Assembly: GCA_005879985.1 (NCBI GenBank)
Contig: VBIA01000121.1
Span: forward strand, 1-47,869
Source: Chloroflexota bacterium
GTDB taxonomy: Bacteria > Chloroflexota > Dormibacteria > Dormibacterales > Dormibacteraceae
Length of the DNA stretch: 47,869 nt
Reading direction: 5' to 3'
Part shown: positions 1 through 9,088 of the stretch, one piece after another
Numbering within the stretch: the stretch's first letter is position 1
Layout: every line of letters begins with the position of its first letter
Position numbers and translations under genes: made by a program
Notes under the pieces: generated by a model
Database searches by the model: none
What the model was told of the DNA's origin: nothing
What the model saw: the letters and a program-made list of their open reading frames with translations, nothing else

Positions 1-1
1 C

Positions 2-640
2 TTCCTGATCGTCGACGCGTGGAAGGAGCGGCGCTTCGAGCTGCCGATGGACTTCGCGGCGATTCTGGTGGCCGTCGCGCTGTTCAAGGTGCTGCCCCGC
101 CGCCTGCCGAACCTGCGTTTGGTCCCAATCGGCGTCGCGATCGGCGCGGTGCTGCTCATGCAGGTGTGGTGGGTTCCGATCCAGTCCGCGTACGCGGCCA
201 CCGAGCCCACCTATCGCGACCACGTCGGGCTCGGCATCCTGATCGGCACCGTCTACAACCAGGCCGAGTACCGCGGCGGCGTGATCGCGGTCCCCGGCGA
301 CGAGCCGACGCTCGTGTACACGATGGTCCTCTACGGCGGCGTGCCCGGGGATCGGATCACGAGTGAGTTCTACGACCCGTTCTATTACCTGCCGGCCGGC
401 TATCACTACGCCGACCACAAGGACACGGCCGGCCGGTTGCTTGAGTGCTGGCTTGCGAGCACCCACACGCGGTTGCTGCTCATCCCTCCGAGCAGCGACT
501 TCAATCACTCGGTGCCCGACTACCTGGCGTTCATGGCGGACCATCCCGACTGGCTCACGGACACTCACGCCAGGCTGGGCCATGGCCTGCGGTTGATCGC
601 CGTCCAGTTGCCCGCCGCCAGCGGGCAGTGCTCGAGCTAG
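2..640 (+). CDS. C-terminal part of a polytopic membrane protein, probably a GT-C type glycosyltransferase (5' end outside window)
   Basis: The frame is open from base 2, so the gene begins before the window; the first ATG inside it is at 47. About 212 residues are visible. Hydrophobic stretches (FAAILVAVALF and VAIGAVLLMQVWW) look like the last two membrane segments. They are followed by a roughly 150-residue soluble tail rich in Tyr, His and Asp. A multi-helix membrane part ending in an extracytoplasmic domain is the architecture of dolichol-phosphate-mannose/ArnT-like glycosyltransferases, but the catalytic N-terminal loops are not in view, so the family is inferred. The stop codon lies in the tetranucleotide CTAG, which is also the stop of the convergent epimerase. 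The two sugar-nucleotide epimerases next door fit a role in surface glycan synthesis. Confidence 0.5.
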   Translation, partial: FLIVDAWKERRFELPMDFAAILVAVALFKVLPRRLPNLRLVPIGVAIGAVLLMQVWWVPIQSAYAATEPTYRDHVGLGILIGTVYNQAEYRGGVIAVPGDEPTLVYTMVLYGGVPGDRITSEFYDPFYYLPAGYHYADHKDTAGRLLECWLASTHTRLLLIPPSSDFNHSVPDYLAFMADHPDWLTDTHARLGHGLRLIAVQLPAASGQCSS

Positions 641-1605
641 GCGGCTGAGGCGGCCCAGCGCACGAGGTCGCGCAGTCCCTGGTCAAATCCGATCCGCGGC
701 TCCCAGCCGAGCTGCTCGCGGAGCTTCGTGATGTCGCTGACGTAGTAGGCCTGGTCGCCCTCGCGCCAGTCCGCCAACGTGTACGCAGGTTTCTTTTCGG
801 TGAGGCGGCCGATGTCCTCGATCACCTGGAGGAGGTTGCGCTGGTTCTCGGGACCGCCACCGGCGTTGTAGATCTCGCCACGCGCGTCGTCGATGCGTTC
901 GATCAAGAGCTGGTACAGGCGCGACAGGTCGCGCGCATCGAGCAGGTCGCGGACCTGCGTCCCGTCGCCGTAGATGGTCAGCGGCCTGTCCTTGAGGATC
1001 GAGTGCACGAAATGCGCGACCCAGCCCTGGTCCTCCGTGCCGTACTGGTGCGCGCCGTAGATGCAGCTCTGCCGCAGCACGACAGTGTTCATGTGGAAGC
1101 ATCGCGCATAGTCGCGCACGTACTGGTCGGCCGCGCCCTTGCTGCAGCCGTATGGACTGTGGAAGTCGATGGGCTGCGTTTCTTTACAGGCGACGTTGTT
1201 TTTCGGCAGCTGACCGTACACCTTGTTCGTCGATGCGAAGACGAATGCCGCGTTTGGGCTGTGAAGGCGCGTGGTCTCGAGGAGATTGAGCGTGCCGCGC
1301 GCGTTGATCTCGAAATCCGCGATCGGATCCACGAGCGATGTGGTCACGGCCACCTGGCCCGCAAGGTGCACGATCGCGTCCTGGCCCTTCACGTGAGCGT
1401 CGAGGCCTGCGTGGTGGCGGAGGTCGTGCTCCACGAACTCGACGTTGGCGCCCTGGCTCTCCTGCAGCCACGCGAGGTTGCGGTGCGTGCCGGCGCGGCT
1501 GAGGTTGTCGAGCACGGTGACGTGCCAGCCCTGGCCGGCCAGGTGCGCCGCGGCGTTCACCCCGAGGAAGCCGGCGCCTCCGGTGATGAGCACTCGACGC
1601 GCCAT
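637..1605 (-). CDS. NAD-dependent sugar-nucleotide epimerase, CDP-paratose/tyvelose 2-epimerase-like
   Basis: This 322-residue extended short-chain dehydrogenase/reductase has the NAD-binding motif TGGAGFLG at residues 8-15 and the catalytic YGCSK (YxxxK) near residue 152. The segment LDNLSRAGTHRNLAWL after the first beta strand, and IYGAHQYGTEDQGWVAHF later on, resemble CDP-tyvelose 2-epimerases more than GalE, so a 2-epimerase acting on a nucleotide-activated deoxyhexose is the best guess. The substrate cannot be fixed from sequence. The gene is downstream of a small membrane protein and a second epimerase on the same strand, which suggests one minus-strand transcription unit. It ends in a CTAG shared with the convergent gene. 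The start is ATG, preceded by 13 bp of non-coding sequence. Confidence 0.8.
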   Translation of the reverse strand: MARRVLITGGAGFLGVNAAAHLAGQGWHVTVLDNLSRAGTHRNLAWLQESQGANVEFVEHDLRHHAGLDAHVKGQDAIVHLAGQVAVTTSLVDPIADFEINARGTLNLLETTRLHSPNAAFVFASTNKVYGQLPKNNVACKETQPIDFHSPYGCSKGAADQYVRDYARCFHMNTVVLRQSCIYGAHQYGTEDQGWVAHFVHSILKDRPLTIYGDGTQVRDLLDARDLSRLYQLLIERIDDARGEIYNAGGGPENQRNLLQVIEDIGRLTEKKPAYTLADWREGDQAYYVSDITKLREQLGWEPRIGFDQGLRDLVRWAASAA

Positions 1606-1618
1606 GAGGGGCCCTACG

Positions 1619-1987
1619 TTAGCCGGTCGCGATCCCTCTCAGGTACGCGATGGCGACAATCCAGGAAGCTCCGGCGAGGATCACGGCCTCGCGGCGCTTG
1701 GTGCCGTTCTGCGCGTAGAGGTACACCCCCGGCAGGAACAGGACCGCGAAGGCGCCGTACACGACGTGCAGCAGCTCGGGCGGGCGCTGGCCGGCTATGA
1801 AAACCCCAAGGCCGGCGAGGCCCTGCACCGCCGTGAGCCCGGCCATGATGAGAAAACTCGATCGAAACCCGCCGGTCAGGGCTTCGCGGCGGAAGTACAG
1901 GTACGCGCCCCACACACCGAGCACCACGGCGAACGCGACCAGGGCGCGCGCGCCGACCTGGTGCACGAATACCAGGGCATCGCTCAT
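1619..1987 (-). CDS. Small four-helix integral membrane protein of unknown function
   Basis: The 122-residue reading frame begins MSDALVFVHQVGARALVAFA. Its ATG overlaps the stop of the upstream epimerase by 4 bp, a coupling that fixes this start; a longer frame running back into the epimerase gene is antisense-like noise. Four hydrophobic segments are visible at about residues 14-32, 44-66, 74-91 and 102-118, with charged turns such as RREA and TKRRE between them. There is no signal peptide cleavage site and no catalytic motif that I recognise. Its place between two sugar-nucleotide epimerases suggests, but does not show, a link to surface polysaccharide assembly. Confidence 0.7.
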   Translation of the reverse strand: MSDALVFVHQVGARALVAFAVVLGVWGAYLYFRREALTGGFRSSFLIMAGLTAVQGLAGLGVFIAGQRPPELLHVVYGAFAVLFLPGVYLYAQNGTKRREAVILAGASWIVAIAYLRGIATG

Positions 1988-2925
1988 GCGGACGGCGCGG
2001 CGACGCGCTGACGGAAGTAATCGACGGTGGAGGAGAGGCCCTCCTCCAGTGACACGGCCGGCTGCCATCCCAGCTCGCGCTGGGCGCGCGTGTTGTCCAG
2101 GGCGATGCGGTACACGTCGCCCCTGCGACGCGGTCCGTGCGATGGCTGCTGCTTGTAGCCGGTGAGGATCGCGAGCTTGCGGAACAGCTCGTTGATGGTG
2201 ACGTCGAATCCGCTGCTGACGTGGTAGGTGCCGTTCGATCCCCGGTCGAGCGCGGCGAGGTTCGCGGTGGCGACATCGCCGACGTAGAGCATGTCGCGCG
2301 ACTGCTCGCCGTCGCCGTCGATGGTCACGGGCTTGCCTGCGATCATCCGGCTGGCGAAGATCGCGATCACGCGGCCCTCCTCGCTCTGGAAGTCCTGTCG
2401 CGGGCCGTAGATGTTCGCGTAGCGCAGCACCGTGAAATCGAGCCCGAAGGTGCGCTTGAAGGTGCCGAGATACTGCTCGAAGCAGAACTTGCTGGTGCCG
2501 TACGGCGACAGTGGGCGGACCGGATGGTCCTCGTCGCACGGCACGATGTCCGGCTCGCCGTAGAGCGCGCCGCCGGTGGAGATGAAGATGAGCTTGCGCA
2601 CGCCGTTGTCGACCGAGGCTTTCAGCAGGTTTATTCCTCCGATGAGGTTCACCTGCGCGTCAAACGCCGGGTCAGCGACCGACTTCGGCACCTCGGCCTG
2701 GGCGGCGTGGTGGTTGACGACGTCGGGCTTGAACGACGAAACCACCGACGCGACCTCAGCCGGATCGCGCAGGTCGAGGCGGTGCATCTGCGCGTCACGA
2801 TTGAGGTTGTGCTCATTCCCGGTGGCCAGGTTGTCGATGACGGCGACCTCGTGCCCGGCCGCGACATAGGCATCGACCACGTGCGACCCGATGAAACCTG
2901 CGCCGCCCGTGACGAGAATCTTCAT
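1984..2925 (-). CDS. NAD-dependent epimerase/dehydratase, UDP-glucose 4-epimerase-like
   Basis: The 313-residue protein is an extended SDR with TGGAGFIGSH at residues 6-15, the GalE-type segment VVNHHAAQAEVPKSVADP around residue 90, an active-site Ser/Thr region ISTGGALYGEP and the catalytic YGTSK. GalE-like enzymes interconvert UDP-glucose and UDP-galactose (or their N-acetyl forms) by transient oxidation at C4. This supplies galactose-type sugars for cell-surface polymers. The start ATG lies only 5 bp from the divergent GTG of ybeY, leaving almost no room for two promoters with leaders, so one or both genes may be leaderless or start further in. It is the first gene of a three-gene minus-strand unit. 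Confidence 0.8.
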   Translation of the reverse strand: MKILVTGGAGFIGSHVVDAYVAAGHEVAVIDNLATGNEHNLNRDAQMHRLDLRDPAEVASVVSSFKPDVVNHHAAQAEVPKSVADPAFDAQVNLIGGINLLKASVDNGVRKLIFISTGGALYGEPDIVPCDEDHPVRPLSPYGTSKFCFEQYLGTFKRTFGLDFTVLRYANIYGPRQDFQSEEGRVIAIFASRMIAGKPVTIDGDGEQSRDMLYVGDVATANLAALDRGSNGTYHVSSGFDVTINELFRKLAILTGYKQQPSHGPRRRGDVYRIALDNTRAQRELGWQPAVSLEEGLSSTVDYFRQRVAAPSA

Positions 2926-2930
2926 CGGCC

Positions 2931-3386
2931 GTGACTCTAATCGAAGTCGATGTGGTGAAGGCCGTGGCCTCGACGGTGCGGCCGGCGTTCGTCCGCGGCG
3001 TCATCGGACGCGCGGCGGCTGTTCCGGAGGTCGCCGCGCGCATGCCCGCCGGCGAGGCCTCGGTCGCCGTTCGGATCATGGGCGACCCCGAGATCCGGCG
3101 GCTCAACCGGACGTTCGCGGGCGAGGATCACGCCACCGACGTCCTGTCATTCACGGGGTCGGGCGATCATGTCGGCGACCTCGCAATCTCGTGGCCGGCG
3201 GTGGTCCGCCAGGCGCGGCAGTACCGCCATCCGCAGAGGACAGAGCTCGCGCTGCTGTGCGTGCACGGACTGCTGCACCTGTTGGGCTGGGACCATGCGA
3301 CCGCCGCCGAGGCTCGGGAGATGACGCGCCTGACTGTCGCGGCGCTGGCCCTGTCGGATGTGAAGCCGGCGGCGCGTAGACTCTGA
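2931..3386 (+). CDS. ybeY: Endoribonuclease YbeY, 16S rRNA 3'-end maturation and rRNA quality control factor
   Basis: The 151-residue product contains the UPF0054 zinc-binding signature CVHGLLHLLGWDH near residues 105-117, in which three histidines coordinate zinc. Upstream are the family features DPEIRRLNR and DVLSF. YbeY processes the 3' end of 16S rRNA and helps degrade defective 70S ribosomes. The GTG at 2931 gives MTLIEVDVV, matching the usual N-terminus, but it stands 5 bp from the start of the divergent epimerase and has no visible ribosome binding site. Leaderless translation is possible. pth, mfd and mazG follow on the same strand. Confidence 0.88.
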   Translation: MTLIEVDVVKAVASTVRPAFVRGVIGRAAAVPEVAARMPAGEASVAVRIMGDPEIRRLNRTFAGEDHATDVLSFTGSGDHVGDLAISWPAVVRQARQYRHPQRTELALLCVHGLLHLLGWDHATAAEAREMTRLTVAALALSDVKPAARRL

Positions 3387-3425
3387 CCCGGCCGTGGCGC
3401 TCGCCACAGGCCTTTTTGCGTCTGC

Positions 3426-4031
3426 ATGGAAAACAGCAACCAGCAACTGATCGTGGGGCTCGGCAACCCCGAGTCGGATTACGGCGACACGCGCCACAAT
3501 CTCGGTTTCGCGTGCGCGCAGGAGCTGGCGCGCCGTCTCGGCGTCGACATCAACCGCAAGCGCTGGAAATCCCTGGTCGGGCGCTCGGAGGGGCGCGGCG
3601 TGTGGATCGTGCTGCCGCAGACCTACATGAACCTTTCCGGCGAGGCGGTGAAGGCGGCAATGCGGGACACCGGGGTCGCCGCCTCGCAAGTCTGGGTCGT
3701 GCATGACGAGCTGGACCTGCCGCTGTGCCGCCTGCGGATCCAGCGCGGTCGTTCGGGCGCAGGGCACAACGGCGTGCTCTCGATCATCAGCGCGCTCGGC
3801 ACCAAGGATTTCGCGCGCTTCCGCGTGGGCATCGGTAGGCCCTCGCATCGGTCGTCGGACGTTGGTGTGCGTTACGTGCTGGGGCGATTCACGAAGGCGG
3901 AGTCGGAAAAGCTGGAGAAGGTCGTTTCAGGGGTGGTCGACGCGCTGGAGCTGGCGCTGGAGTCAGGGCTCGAGCGTGCGGCCGACAAGTACAACCGCGC
4001 CGGCGCATTGGGCTGCGAGGAACCGCGATGA
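3426..4031 (+). CDS. pth: Peptidyl-tRNA hydrolase
   Basis: The 201-residue protein begins with the Pth signature VGLGNPESDYGDTRHNLGF at about residues 10-28. The catalytic histidine is in TRHN, and the second signature GxSGAGHNG is present near residue 115. Pth releases tRNA from peptidyl-tRNAs that drop off the ribosome. The usual second glycine of GLGNPG is glutamate here (GLGNPE), a small departure. The 39-bp gap from ybeY contains no clear terminator. The ATGA overlap with mfd implies translational coupling. Confidence 0.93.
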   Translation: MENSNQQLIVGLGNPESDYGDTRHNLGFACAQELARRLGVDINRKRWKSLVGRSEGRGVWIVLPQTYMNLSGEAVKAAMRDTGVAASQVWVVHDELDLPLCRLRIQRGRSGAGHNGVLSIISALGTKDFARFRVGIGRPSHRSSDVGVRYVLGRFTKAESEKLEKVVSGVVDALELALESGLERAADKYNRAGALGCEEPR

Positions 4032-7000
4032 CCGCCCTGTGGCAGGCGGCGGTCGATGCCTCGCCGCCGCTGGCTCGCTGGCTCGAGCGTCCGAATGCGC
4101 GCGTGCGGGTCGGGCGCGTGCCACGCGCTGCGTGGCCGATCGTCGCGACGTCGATCGCTCGCGACCTGACCGCGCGAGGGCGCTCGCTTCTCGTGCTGGT
4201 TCCGGCACCCGAGCGGTTCGCGGGCGACCTGCGTCCGTGGCTCGCCGGCCGGCCGCCGGTTCACGTTTTCGCGGAGGTCGCGGTCTCGTTCCTCGACAGG
4301 CCGCCTGCCTTCGACGAGGCGGTGAGCCTGCGCCTCGAGGCGCTCGCGGCGCTGACCGGAGCCGGCCGCGAGCCAGCGGTCATCGTTTCCTCGCGGCGCG
4401 CCGCTCTGCGGGCGACCATCTCGCCGGCCGACCTCGCGGCTGGCACGGTCGAGCTCGAGCCTGGCGCGGGACCGGATCCAGTCACGGTGGCCGCGCGGCT
4501 GACCGAGCTGGGCTATTCGCGGGAGGCGCTGGTCGAGGAGCCGGGCCAGTTCTCGCTGCGCGGGGGCATCCTCGACGTGTTTCCCGCGGGAGCCGACTCG
4601 CCCGCCCGCGCCGAGTGGCTCGGCGACACCATCGACACGCTGCGCGTGTTCGACCCGACCAACCAGCGCTCCGTGATGGGCCTCGGCCGGGTCGTCATCC
4701 GCACCGGTCGAGAGCTGATGATCGGGCCAGAGCGGGGAGCCCTCGCCGCTCATCGGATCCGCACCGAGCTGGACATCCTTGCGCTTCGCGCCGACGTGCG
4801 CGCGGACTGGGACGACGACCTGTCGCGGCTGGACACGGGCGCGACATTCCCGGGCGTCGAGTTCTACGCCGCATATCTGGAAAGCGGCAGGCCGTCGCTC
4901 TTCGATCACCTGCCGGAGCAGGTCGTCGTGCTCGACTTCGAGCCGCGGCGGCAGCTGGCCGACGCGCGCTCGATCACCGAGGACACCACGATGCTGGCTG
5001 CAGCCGAGGCCGAGAACGGCGAGCTTCCGGCGGGCTTCGAGCTTCCGGCGGTCGAGCTCTCGCGCCTGGAGCTGGACTCGGTGCGTCCGGCCATCGAGAT
5101 TTCGGCCGGCGAGATGGACGCGGACGCGCTGGACATCGGCTGGACTGACGCCGAGCCGCTGGTCGGCCGCAAGAAGGCGCTGGCCGCGGTCGCGCAACAG
5201 GCCGAGAGCTCGGCCGTGGTGGTGGCCACCGAGCAGACCGACCGCTTCCGCGAGCTTCTCGAGGCCGACGCCGTGCGCGCAACATTGAAGGAGGCCGACC
5301 TCGACGTCGACATCGAGCTGGACGCGGGCCTGCACCTGGCGGAGCAGGACCTGCCGGCCGGGTGCTCGCAGCCCGCCATCGGGTTCCACCTGCTCACCGA
5401 CGCAGAGCTCTTCGGCCGGGTGCGCCGGCCGTCGCCGCGGAGGGGAACCTCGACCCGCGCGCGCGCCGAAGCCCTGACGCGGGAGTTCACGCTGGAGTTC
5501 GCCCCGGGCGAGCTGGTCGTTCACGTCGACCACGGCATCGCGCGCTTCGGCGGCATGCGGCTGATCGACACCGACGGCGCGCACCGCGAGTACCTCGAGC
5601 TCGAGTACGCCGAAGCGGACCGCCTGTTCGTGCCGGTCGAGAACCTGGACCGCATACAGAAGTACCTGGGCGGCGAACAGCAGCCCACGCTGCACCGCCT
5701 CGGCACCGGCGACTGGGCGCGGGCGCGCAGCCGCGCCAGGAAGGTCGTGCAGGACGTGGCCGAGGACCTGCTCAAGATCTACTCGCAGCGCGAGGCGCGA
5801 CCGGGCATCGCGTTCGCTCTCGACACCGCCTGGCAGCAGGAGCTGGAGTCGTCCTTTCAATATGAGGAGACTCCGGACCAGCTGAACGCGCTGGCGGAGA
5901 TCAAGGCGGACATGGAGTCCGACCGGCCGATGGACCGCCTGCTGTGCGGCGACGTCGGCTTCGGCAAGACCGAGCTCGCGCTGCGCGCCGCGTTCAAGGC
6001 GGCGATGAGCGGCAAGCAGGCCGCGCTGCTGGCGCCGACCACCGTGCTGGCGCAGCAGCACTTCCACGTTTTCCGCGAGCGCCTCGCCAACTTCCCCGTG
6101 ACCGTGGAGATGCTGTCGCGGTTCGTCGACGACGAGACGCAGGCGCGGACGATCGAGGGCTTGAAAGCGGGGCAGGTCGACCTGGTCATCGGCACACACC
6201 GCCTCCTTCAGAAAGACGTGAGGTTCAAGCGCCTCGGCCTGCTCATCGTCGACGAGGAGCACCGCTTCGGCGTCATGCAGAAGGAGCGGCTGAAGAAGCT
6301 GCGGACGCAGCTGGACGTGCTGTCGCTGTCGGCCACGCCGATCCCGCGCACGCTGCATATGGCCATCGGCGGCATCCGCGACATGAGCGTCATCCAGACA
6401 CCGCCCGAGGAGAGGCAGCCGATCAAGACGTTCGTCACCGCGGACGAGGACAACCTCGTGACCGAGGTGCTGTCGCGCGAGCTCGAGCGCGGAGGCCAGG
6501 TCTACTACGTGCACAATCGCGTGCGCACGATCCAGAAGGCCGCTGAGCGCGTGCGCAGGCTGGTGCCGAACGCGCGGGTTGCGGTCGGGCACGGGCAGAT
6601 GGCCGAGGACGAGCTGGCGCAGGTAATGGTTGACTTCGAAGCCGGGAAGCACGACGTGCTTGTGTGCACGACGATCATCGAGTCGGGCCTCGACATCCCG
6701 AACGTCAACACGATCGTGGTCGAGCGAGCCGACCGGTTCGGGTTGGCGCAGCTGTATCAGCTGAGAGGCCGGGTCGGGCGCAGCGGCCGCCGCGCGTACG
6801 CGTACTTCCTCTACGACCCGCGCCGATCGCTTACCGAGGGAGCCGACAAACGCCTCGACGTCATCTCCGGCCTGCACGAGCTTGGCCAGGGGTTCAAGAT
6901 CGCGCTCCGCGACCTCGAGATTCGCGGCGCCGGCAACCTGCTCGGAACCGAGCAGCACGGTGCGATCGCCGCTGTCGGATTCGAGATGTACCTGCAGATG

Positions 7001-7531
7001 CTGCAGAGCGCTGTCAACAAGCTGCGCACGGGCGCCGATGAGAGCGCGGTCACCGACGTGCTGTCGACCGCGGAGATGAACCTCGAGCTTCCGCTCGACC
7101 ACTTCATCCCGCGCTCGTACATCCGCGACGAGAAGCTGCGGCTCGGCGCGTATCGCCAGCTCGCCGCCACCGAGGACGAGGCGGAGCTCGACGCCGTGCT
7201 GCGATCACTGATCGACCGCTACGGCCCCGGGCCGGACCAGCTGGACAACCTCGTTTACTCGCTGCGCGTGAAGCTGCGCGGGATGCGTATGGGCCTTCGC
7301 GGCGTGGTCGCCGAGGGTCACGACATCGTCATCCGCGTCGACCCGCAGCGCCTGCTCGATGTCGACGAGCTCAACCGGCGCATGGCGGGACGGCTGTCGA
7401 TCGGCGTGAACCGGATCAAGATGCGGCGCCAGGGCGAGGGCTGGCAGAAGGACCTGCTCGACCTGCTGGAGGACATGGCCGACCTGTACAGGTTCGCCAA
7501 CATGGCCGTGACAGAATCTCGACATGGCTGA
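4028..7531 (+). CDS. mfd: Transcription-repair coupling factor (ATP-dependent DNA translocase)
   Basis: The product has 1167 residues, the normal Mfd length. The N-terminal part is the UvrB-like region that recruits UvrA. Residues about 480-560 form the CarD-like RNA polymerase interacting domain ([15 protein letters not shown]). The superfamily 2 translocase motor follows, with Walker [10 protein letters not shown] at about 641, DEEHRFG at about 741, [10 protein letters not shown] at about 767 and the motif VI region [16 protein letters not shown] at about 911. The C-terminal TRCF domain occupies about 1020-1125. Mfd removes polymerase stalled at template lesions and recruits nucleotide excision repair. 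The start overlaps pth by 4 bp and the end overlaps mazG by 8 bp. Confidence 0.95.
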   Translation: MTALWQAAVDASPPLARWLERPNARVRVGRVPRAAWPIVATSIARDLTARGRSLLVLVPAPERFAGDLRPWLAGRPPVHVFAEVAVSFLDRPPAFDEAVSLRLEALAALTGAGREPAVIVSSRRAALRATISPADLAAGTVELEPGAGPDPVTVAARLTELGYSREALVEEPGQFSLRGGILDVFPAGADSPARAEWLGDTIDTLRVFDPTNQRSVMGLGRVVIRTGRELMIGPERGALAAHRIRTELDILALRADVRADWDDDLSRLDTGATFPGVEFYAAYLESGRPSLFDHLPEQVVVLDFEPRRQLADARSITEDTTMLAAAEAENGELPAGFELPAVELSRLELDSVRPAIEISAGEMDADALDIGWTDAEPLVGRKKALAAVAQQAESSAVVVATEQTDRFRELLEADAVRATLKEADLDVDIELDAGLHLAEQDLPAGCSQPAIGFHLLTDAELFGRVRRPSPRRGTSTRARAEALTREFTLEFAPGELVVHVDHGIARFGGMRLIDTDGAHREYLELEYAEADRLFVPVENLDRIQKYLGGEQQPTLHRLGTGDWARARSRARKVVQDVAEDLLKIYSQREARPGIAFALDTAWQQELESSFQYEETPDQLNALAEIKADMESDRPMDRLLCGDVGFGKTELALRAAFKAAMSGKQAALLAPTTVLAQQHFHVFRERLANFPVTVEMLSRFVDDETQARTIEGLKAGQVDLVIGTHRLLQKDVRFKRLGLLIVDEEHRFGVMQKERLKKLRTQLDVLSLSATPIPRTLHMAIGGIRDMSVIQTPPEERQPIKTFVTADEDNLVTEVLSRELERGGQVYYVHNRVRTIQKAAERVRRLVPNARVAVGHGQMAEDELAQVMVDFEAGKHDVLVCTTIIESGLDIPNVNTIVVERADRFGLAQLYQLRGRVGRSGRRAYAYFLYDPRRSLTEGADKRLDVISGLHELGQGFKIALRDLEIRGAGNLLGTEQHGAIAAVGFEMYLQMLQSAVNKLRTGADESAVTDVLSTAEMNLELPLDHFIPRSYIRDEKLRLGAYRQLAATEDEAELDAVLRSLIDRYGPGPDQLDNLVYSLRVKLRGMRMGLRGVVAEGHDIVIRVDPQRLLDVDELNRRMAGRLSIGVNRIKMRRQGEGWQKDLLDLLEDMADLYRFANMAVTESRHG

Positions 7532-8333
7532 CGAAAAGCCTTACTCACCCGGAATTGCGTCGCTGTTCGAGGTCGTGGCGCGGCTACGCGCGCCGGGCGG
7601 GTGCCCGTGGGACCGCGAGCAGACGCACGAGTCGCTGCGTCCCTACCTGCTCGAGGAGACCTACGAGCTGCTCGAGGCGATCGACGCGGGCGACGACGCG
7701 AAGATGAAGGAAGAGCTGGGCGATCTGCTGCTGCAGGTGGCGATGCACGCGGAGATCGCGGCGCAGGAGGGACGCTTCGACGCCGCGCAGGTCTCCGAGT
7801 CTGCGGCGGCAAAGATGGTCGCGCGACATCCGCACGTGTTCGGCGACGTGTCGGTCGCGAACTCCGACGAGGTGCTGCGCAACTGGGAGCACAACAAGGA
7901 GCGCGAGGCGCGCAATGCCGGCCGGGAAGATGAATCAGTGGTCGATCGCGTGCCCGCGACGCTGCCCGCGCTCGCCTGGACACTCGGCCTGCAGAAGCGC
8001 GCGGCGCGGGTGGGTTTCGACTACGCGTCGATGGCCGACAGCGCAGAGGCTGTCGCCGAGGAGGCGCGCGAGCTTGCCGACGCGAAGGATCCGGACGCAG
8101 CGTTCGACGAGCTCGGCGACCTGCTGTTCGCGGTGGTGTCGCTGTCGCGCCGGCTGAAGGTCAACCCCGAGGACGCTCTGCGTGTCGCCGGCCAGCGCTT
8201 TAGAGAGCGGTTCGCGGCGATGGAGTCGCAGGTGGTCAGCGAAGGAAAGTCGTTCCGGGACCTTGACTCGGCAGAGCTGGCGAGACGGTGGGACGAGGCG
8301 CTGGGCCGACAAACGCGAAACCGTTTGCTATAG
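7524..8333 (+). CDS. mazG: Nucleoside triphosphate pyrophosphohydrolase MazG
   Basis: The 269-residue protein has the hallmark GGCPWDREQTHESLRPYLLE at about residues 25-44, then the metal-binding EETYELLEAID and a second helical ExxE module near residue 200 (EEARELADAKDPDAAFDELGD). Two MazG-type modules in tandem match the long form found in E. coli. It hydrolyses NTPs and aberrant dNTPs to monophosphates, cleaning the nucleotide pool. The ATG overlaps the end of mfd by 8 bp. Its TAG stop lies inside a candidate extended -10 element for the next gene. Confidence 0.92.
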   Translation: MADEKPYSPGIASLFEVVARLRAPGGCPWDREQTHESLRPYLLEETYELLEAIDAGDDAKMKEELGDLLLQVAMHAEIAAQEGRFDAAQVSESAAAKMVARHPHVFGDVSVANSDEVLRNWEHNKEREARNAGREDESVVDRVPATLPALAWTLGLQKRAARVGFDYASMADSAEAVAEEARELADAKDPDAAFDELGDLLFAVVSLSRRLKVNPEDALRVAGQRFRERFAAMESQVVSEGKSFRDLDSAELARRWDEALGRQTRNRLL

Positions 8334-8334
8334 T
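8325..8334 (+). promoter_or_regulatory. Candidate extended -10 promoter element upstream of ftsB
   Basis: TTGCTATAGT has a TGn extension and a near-consensus -10 hexamer (TATAGT, 8329-8334) overlapping the mazG stop codon. No good -35 hexamer sits 16-18 bp upstream (closest CCGACA), which is normal for extended -10 promoters. It lies 44 bp before the ftsB-like ATG. Judged by eye only. Confidence 0.4.
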
Positions 8335-8377
8335 CGGCTCCCGCTCGCACGCCGAACGTCACAGCTAACGATTCAGC

Positions 8378-8983
8378 ATGAGACAGACCACCATCGCGCT
8401 CTCCCCGCCCGGCGTCCCACGTCCTCGCTTCGCAGCCGCGAGGCGCACCATCGTCCTAGGTGTCGTGCTGGCCACGGCCGCGTGGGCCGCGTTCGCGTAC
8501 GCGCAGGAGGCGTACCTCGGGCACAGGCTGGGCCAGCAGGTGAACGACCTACGCCATCAGAACGATGTGGTGGCGGCGCAGAACCAGGGCTATCACCGCG
8601 ACATCTCCGCCATCAACTCGGGAGCCGCCGACGAAGAGGAGGCGCGGCGCAACGGTTACTCCAAGCCGTACGAGCACGTCTACCTTGTGACGGGCACACC
8701 AACCCCCGCACCGCCGTCGCCCAAAGCGCAGCTCGTCGGGCTCATAACCCGAAGGTCCTTGGTTCGAATCCAAGCTCCGCAACCAGATCGCCCCCCAAGG
8801 GCGCCGCGCTTGCGGCGCCCTTTCTCATTCCTTGGGCGCTGCGGTGCATCGAACGATAGGCAGCCTGCTCAAAGAAATTCTGAGCCAGGTGTTCAGCAAG
8901 CTCGGCGCAGGCAACCGCGTCGAGGGGGTCACAAACGCACTCAGGGACGGACTGCTCCACCTCTGACCGTCTCGCGCCCTTGA
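8378..8983 (+). CDS. FtsB/DivIC-like septum formation initiator; reading frame runs on through a tRNA fragment
   Basis: From the ATG the protein has a short cytoplasmic Pro/Arg-rich tail, one membrane segment (IVLGVVLATAAWAAFAYA, about residues 30-47) and a coiled coil (LGHRLGQQVNDLRHQNDVVA). The motif EEEARRNGYSKPYEHVYLV follows. This is the FtsB/DivIC plan, in which the coiled coil joins the FtsQBL divisome complex. Family members normally end soon after this motif, here near residue 115 (about base 8725). In this sequence the frame continues through a 3' fragment of initiator tRNA and its terminator to a stop at 8981-8983, adding a low-complexity tail that is very likely not native. The true 3' end of the gene may have been lost. 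Confidence 0.65.
   Translation: MRQTTIALSPPGVPRPRFAAARRTIVLGVVLATAAWAAFAYAQEAYLGHRLGQQVNDLRHQNDVVAAQNQGYHRDISAINSGAADEEEARRNGYSKPYEHVYLVTGTPTPAPPSPKAQLVGLITRRSLVRIQAPQPDRPPRAPRLRRPFSFLGRCGASNDRQPAQRNSEPGVQQARRRQPRRGGHKRTQGRTAPPLTVSRP
8730..8785 (+). pseudogene. 3' fragment of an initiator tRNA-fMet(CAT)
   Basis: Bases 8731-8734 are a D-stem 3' strand (GCTC). The anticodon stem TCGGG/CCCGA holds the loop CTCATAA (anticodon CAT), and its three G:C pairs next to the loop are an initiator hallmark. The T arm CTTGG-TTCGAAT-CCAAG, the acceptor 3' strand CTCCGCA, discriminator A and encoded CCA (8783-8785) follow. The matching 5' half (acceptor strand, D-stem 5' strand, GG of the D loop) is absent: 8701-8729 is ftsB coding sequence and does not pair. 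An intrinsic terminator follows 12 bp later, as behind a real tRNA gene. It may be a deletion remnant, an integrase attachment-type duplication or an assembly join. Confidence 0.75.
8797..8826 (+). terminator. Intrinsic terminator after the tRNA fragment
   Basis: A perfect 11-bp stem, AAGGGCGCCGC (8797-8807) and GCGGCGCCCTT (8812-8822), has a 4-nt GCTT loop and is followed by TTTCTCATT. It fits Rho-independent termination on the plus strand, presumably for the original tRNA transcript. Confidence 0.8.
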
Positions 8984-9068
8984 ACCGCTCGACTCCGCAA
9001 GCCGAGGTGGCGCCAGAGCTCGTTTCTGAGCACACCCGCCGCTTCCTGGCCGCCATTCAGGCGGCCGC
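8827..9068. other. Non-coding or degenerate region between the tRNA-fragment terminator and the tiny basic ORF
   Basis: I see no convincing gene here. A 40-codon GTG frame at 8844-8966 encodes an amphipathic stretch (TIGSLLKEILSQVFSKLGAG) faintly like the start of a DciA/DUF721 protein; it then stops and could be a gene remnant. A perfect 7-bp inverted repeat GGCCGCC-ATTCA-GGCGGCC (9048-9066) ends directly before the candidate -10 at 9069. A minus-strand frame across this region reads back through the tRNA as ELGFEPRTFGL, the usual artefact of translating a tRNA in reverse. Confidence 0.4.
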
Positions 9069-9074
9069 TATACT
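9069..9074 (+). promoter_or_regulatory. Candidate -10 hexamer for the tiny ORF and tRNA
   Basis: TATACT is close to the consensus TATAAT, 20 bp before the GTG of the 27-residue ORF and about 113 bp before the tRNA. An inverted repeat at 9048-9066 abuts it and could be an operator. The -35 region is poor. Confidence 0.35.
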
Positions 9075-9088
9075 CCGCGAGGGAACGA

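Noticed and set aside
3872-7102. Very long minus-strand reading frame (over 1000 codons) opposite mfd
   Set aside because: It mirrors mfd codons in a GC-rich gene; its protein is low-complexity, rich in Arg, Leu and Val, with no motif, while mfd has all its motifs.
8742-9056. Minus-strand ORF ending ELGFEPRTFGL
   Set aside because: Its end is the classic reverse translation of a tRNA T arm and anticodon region; no other support.
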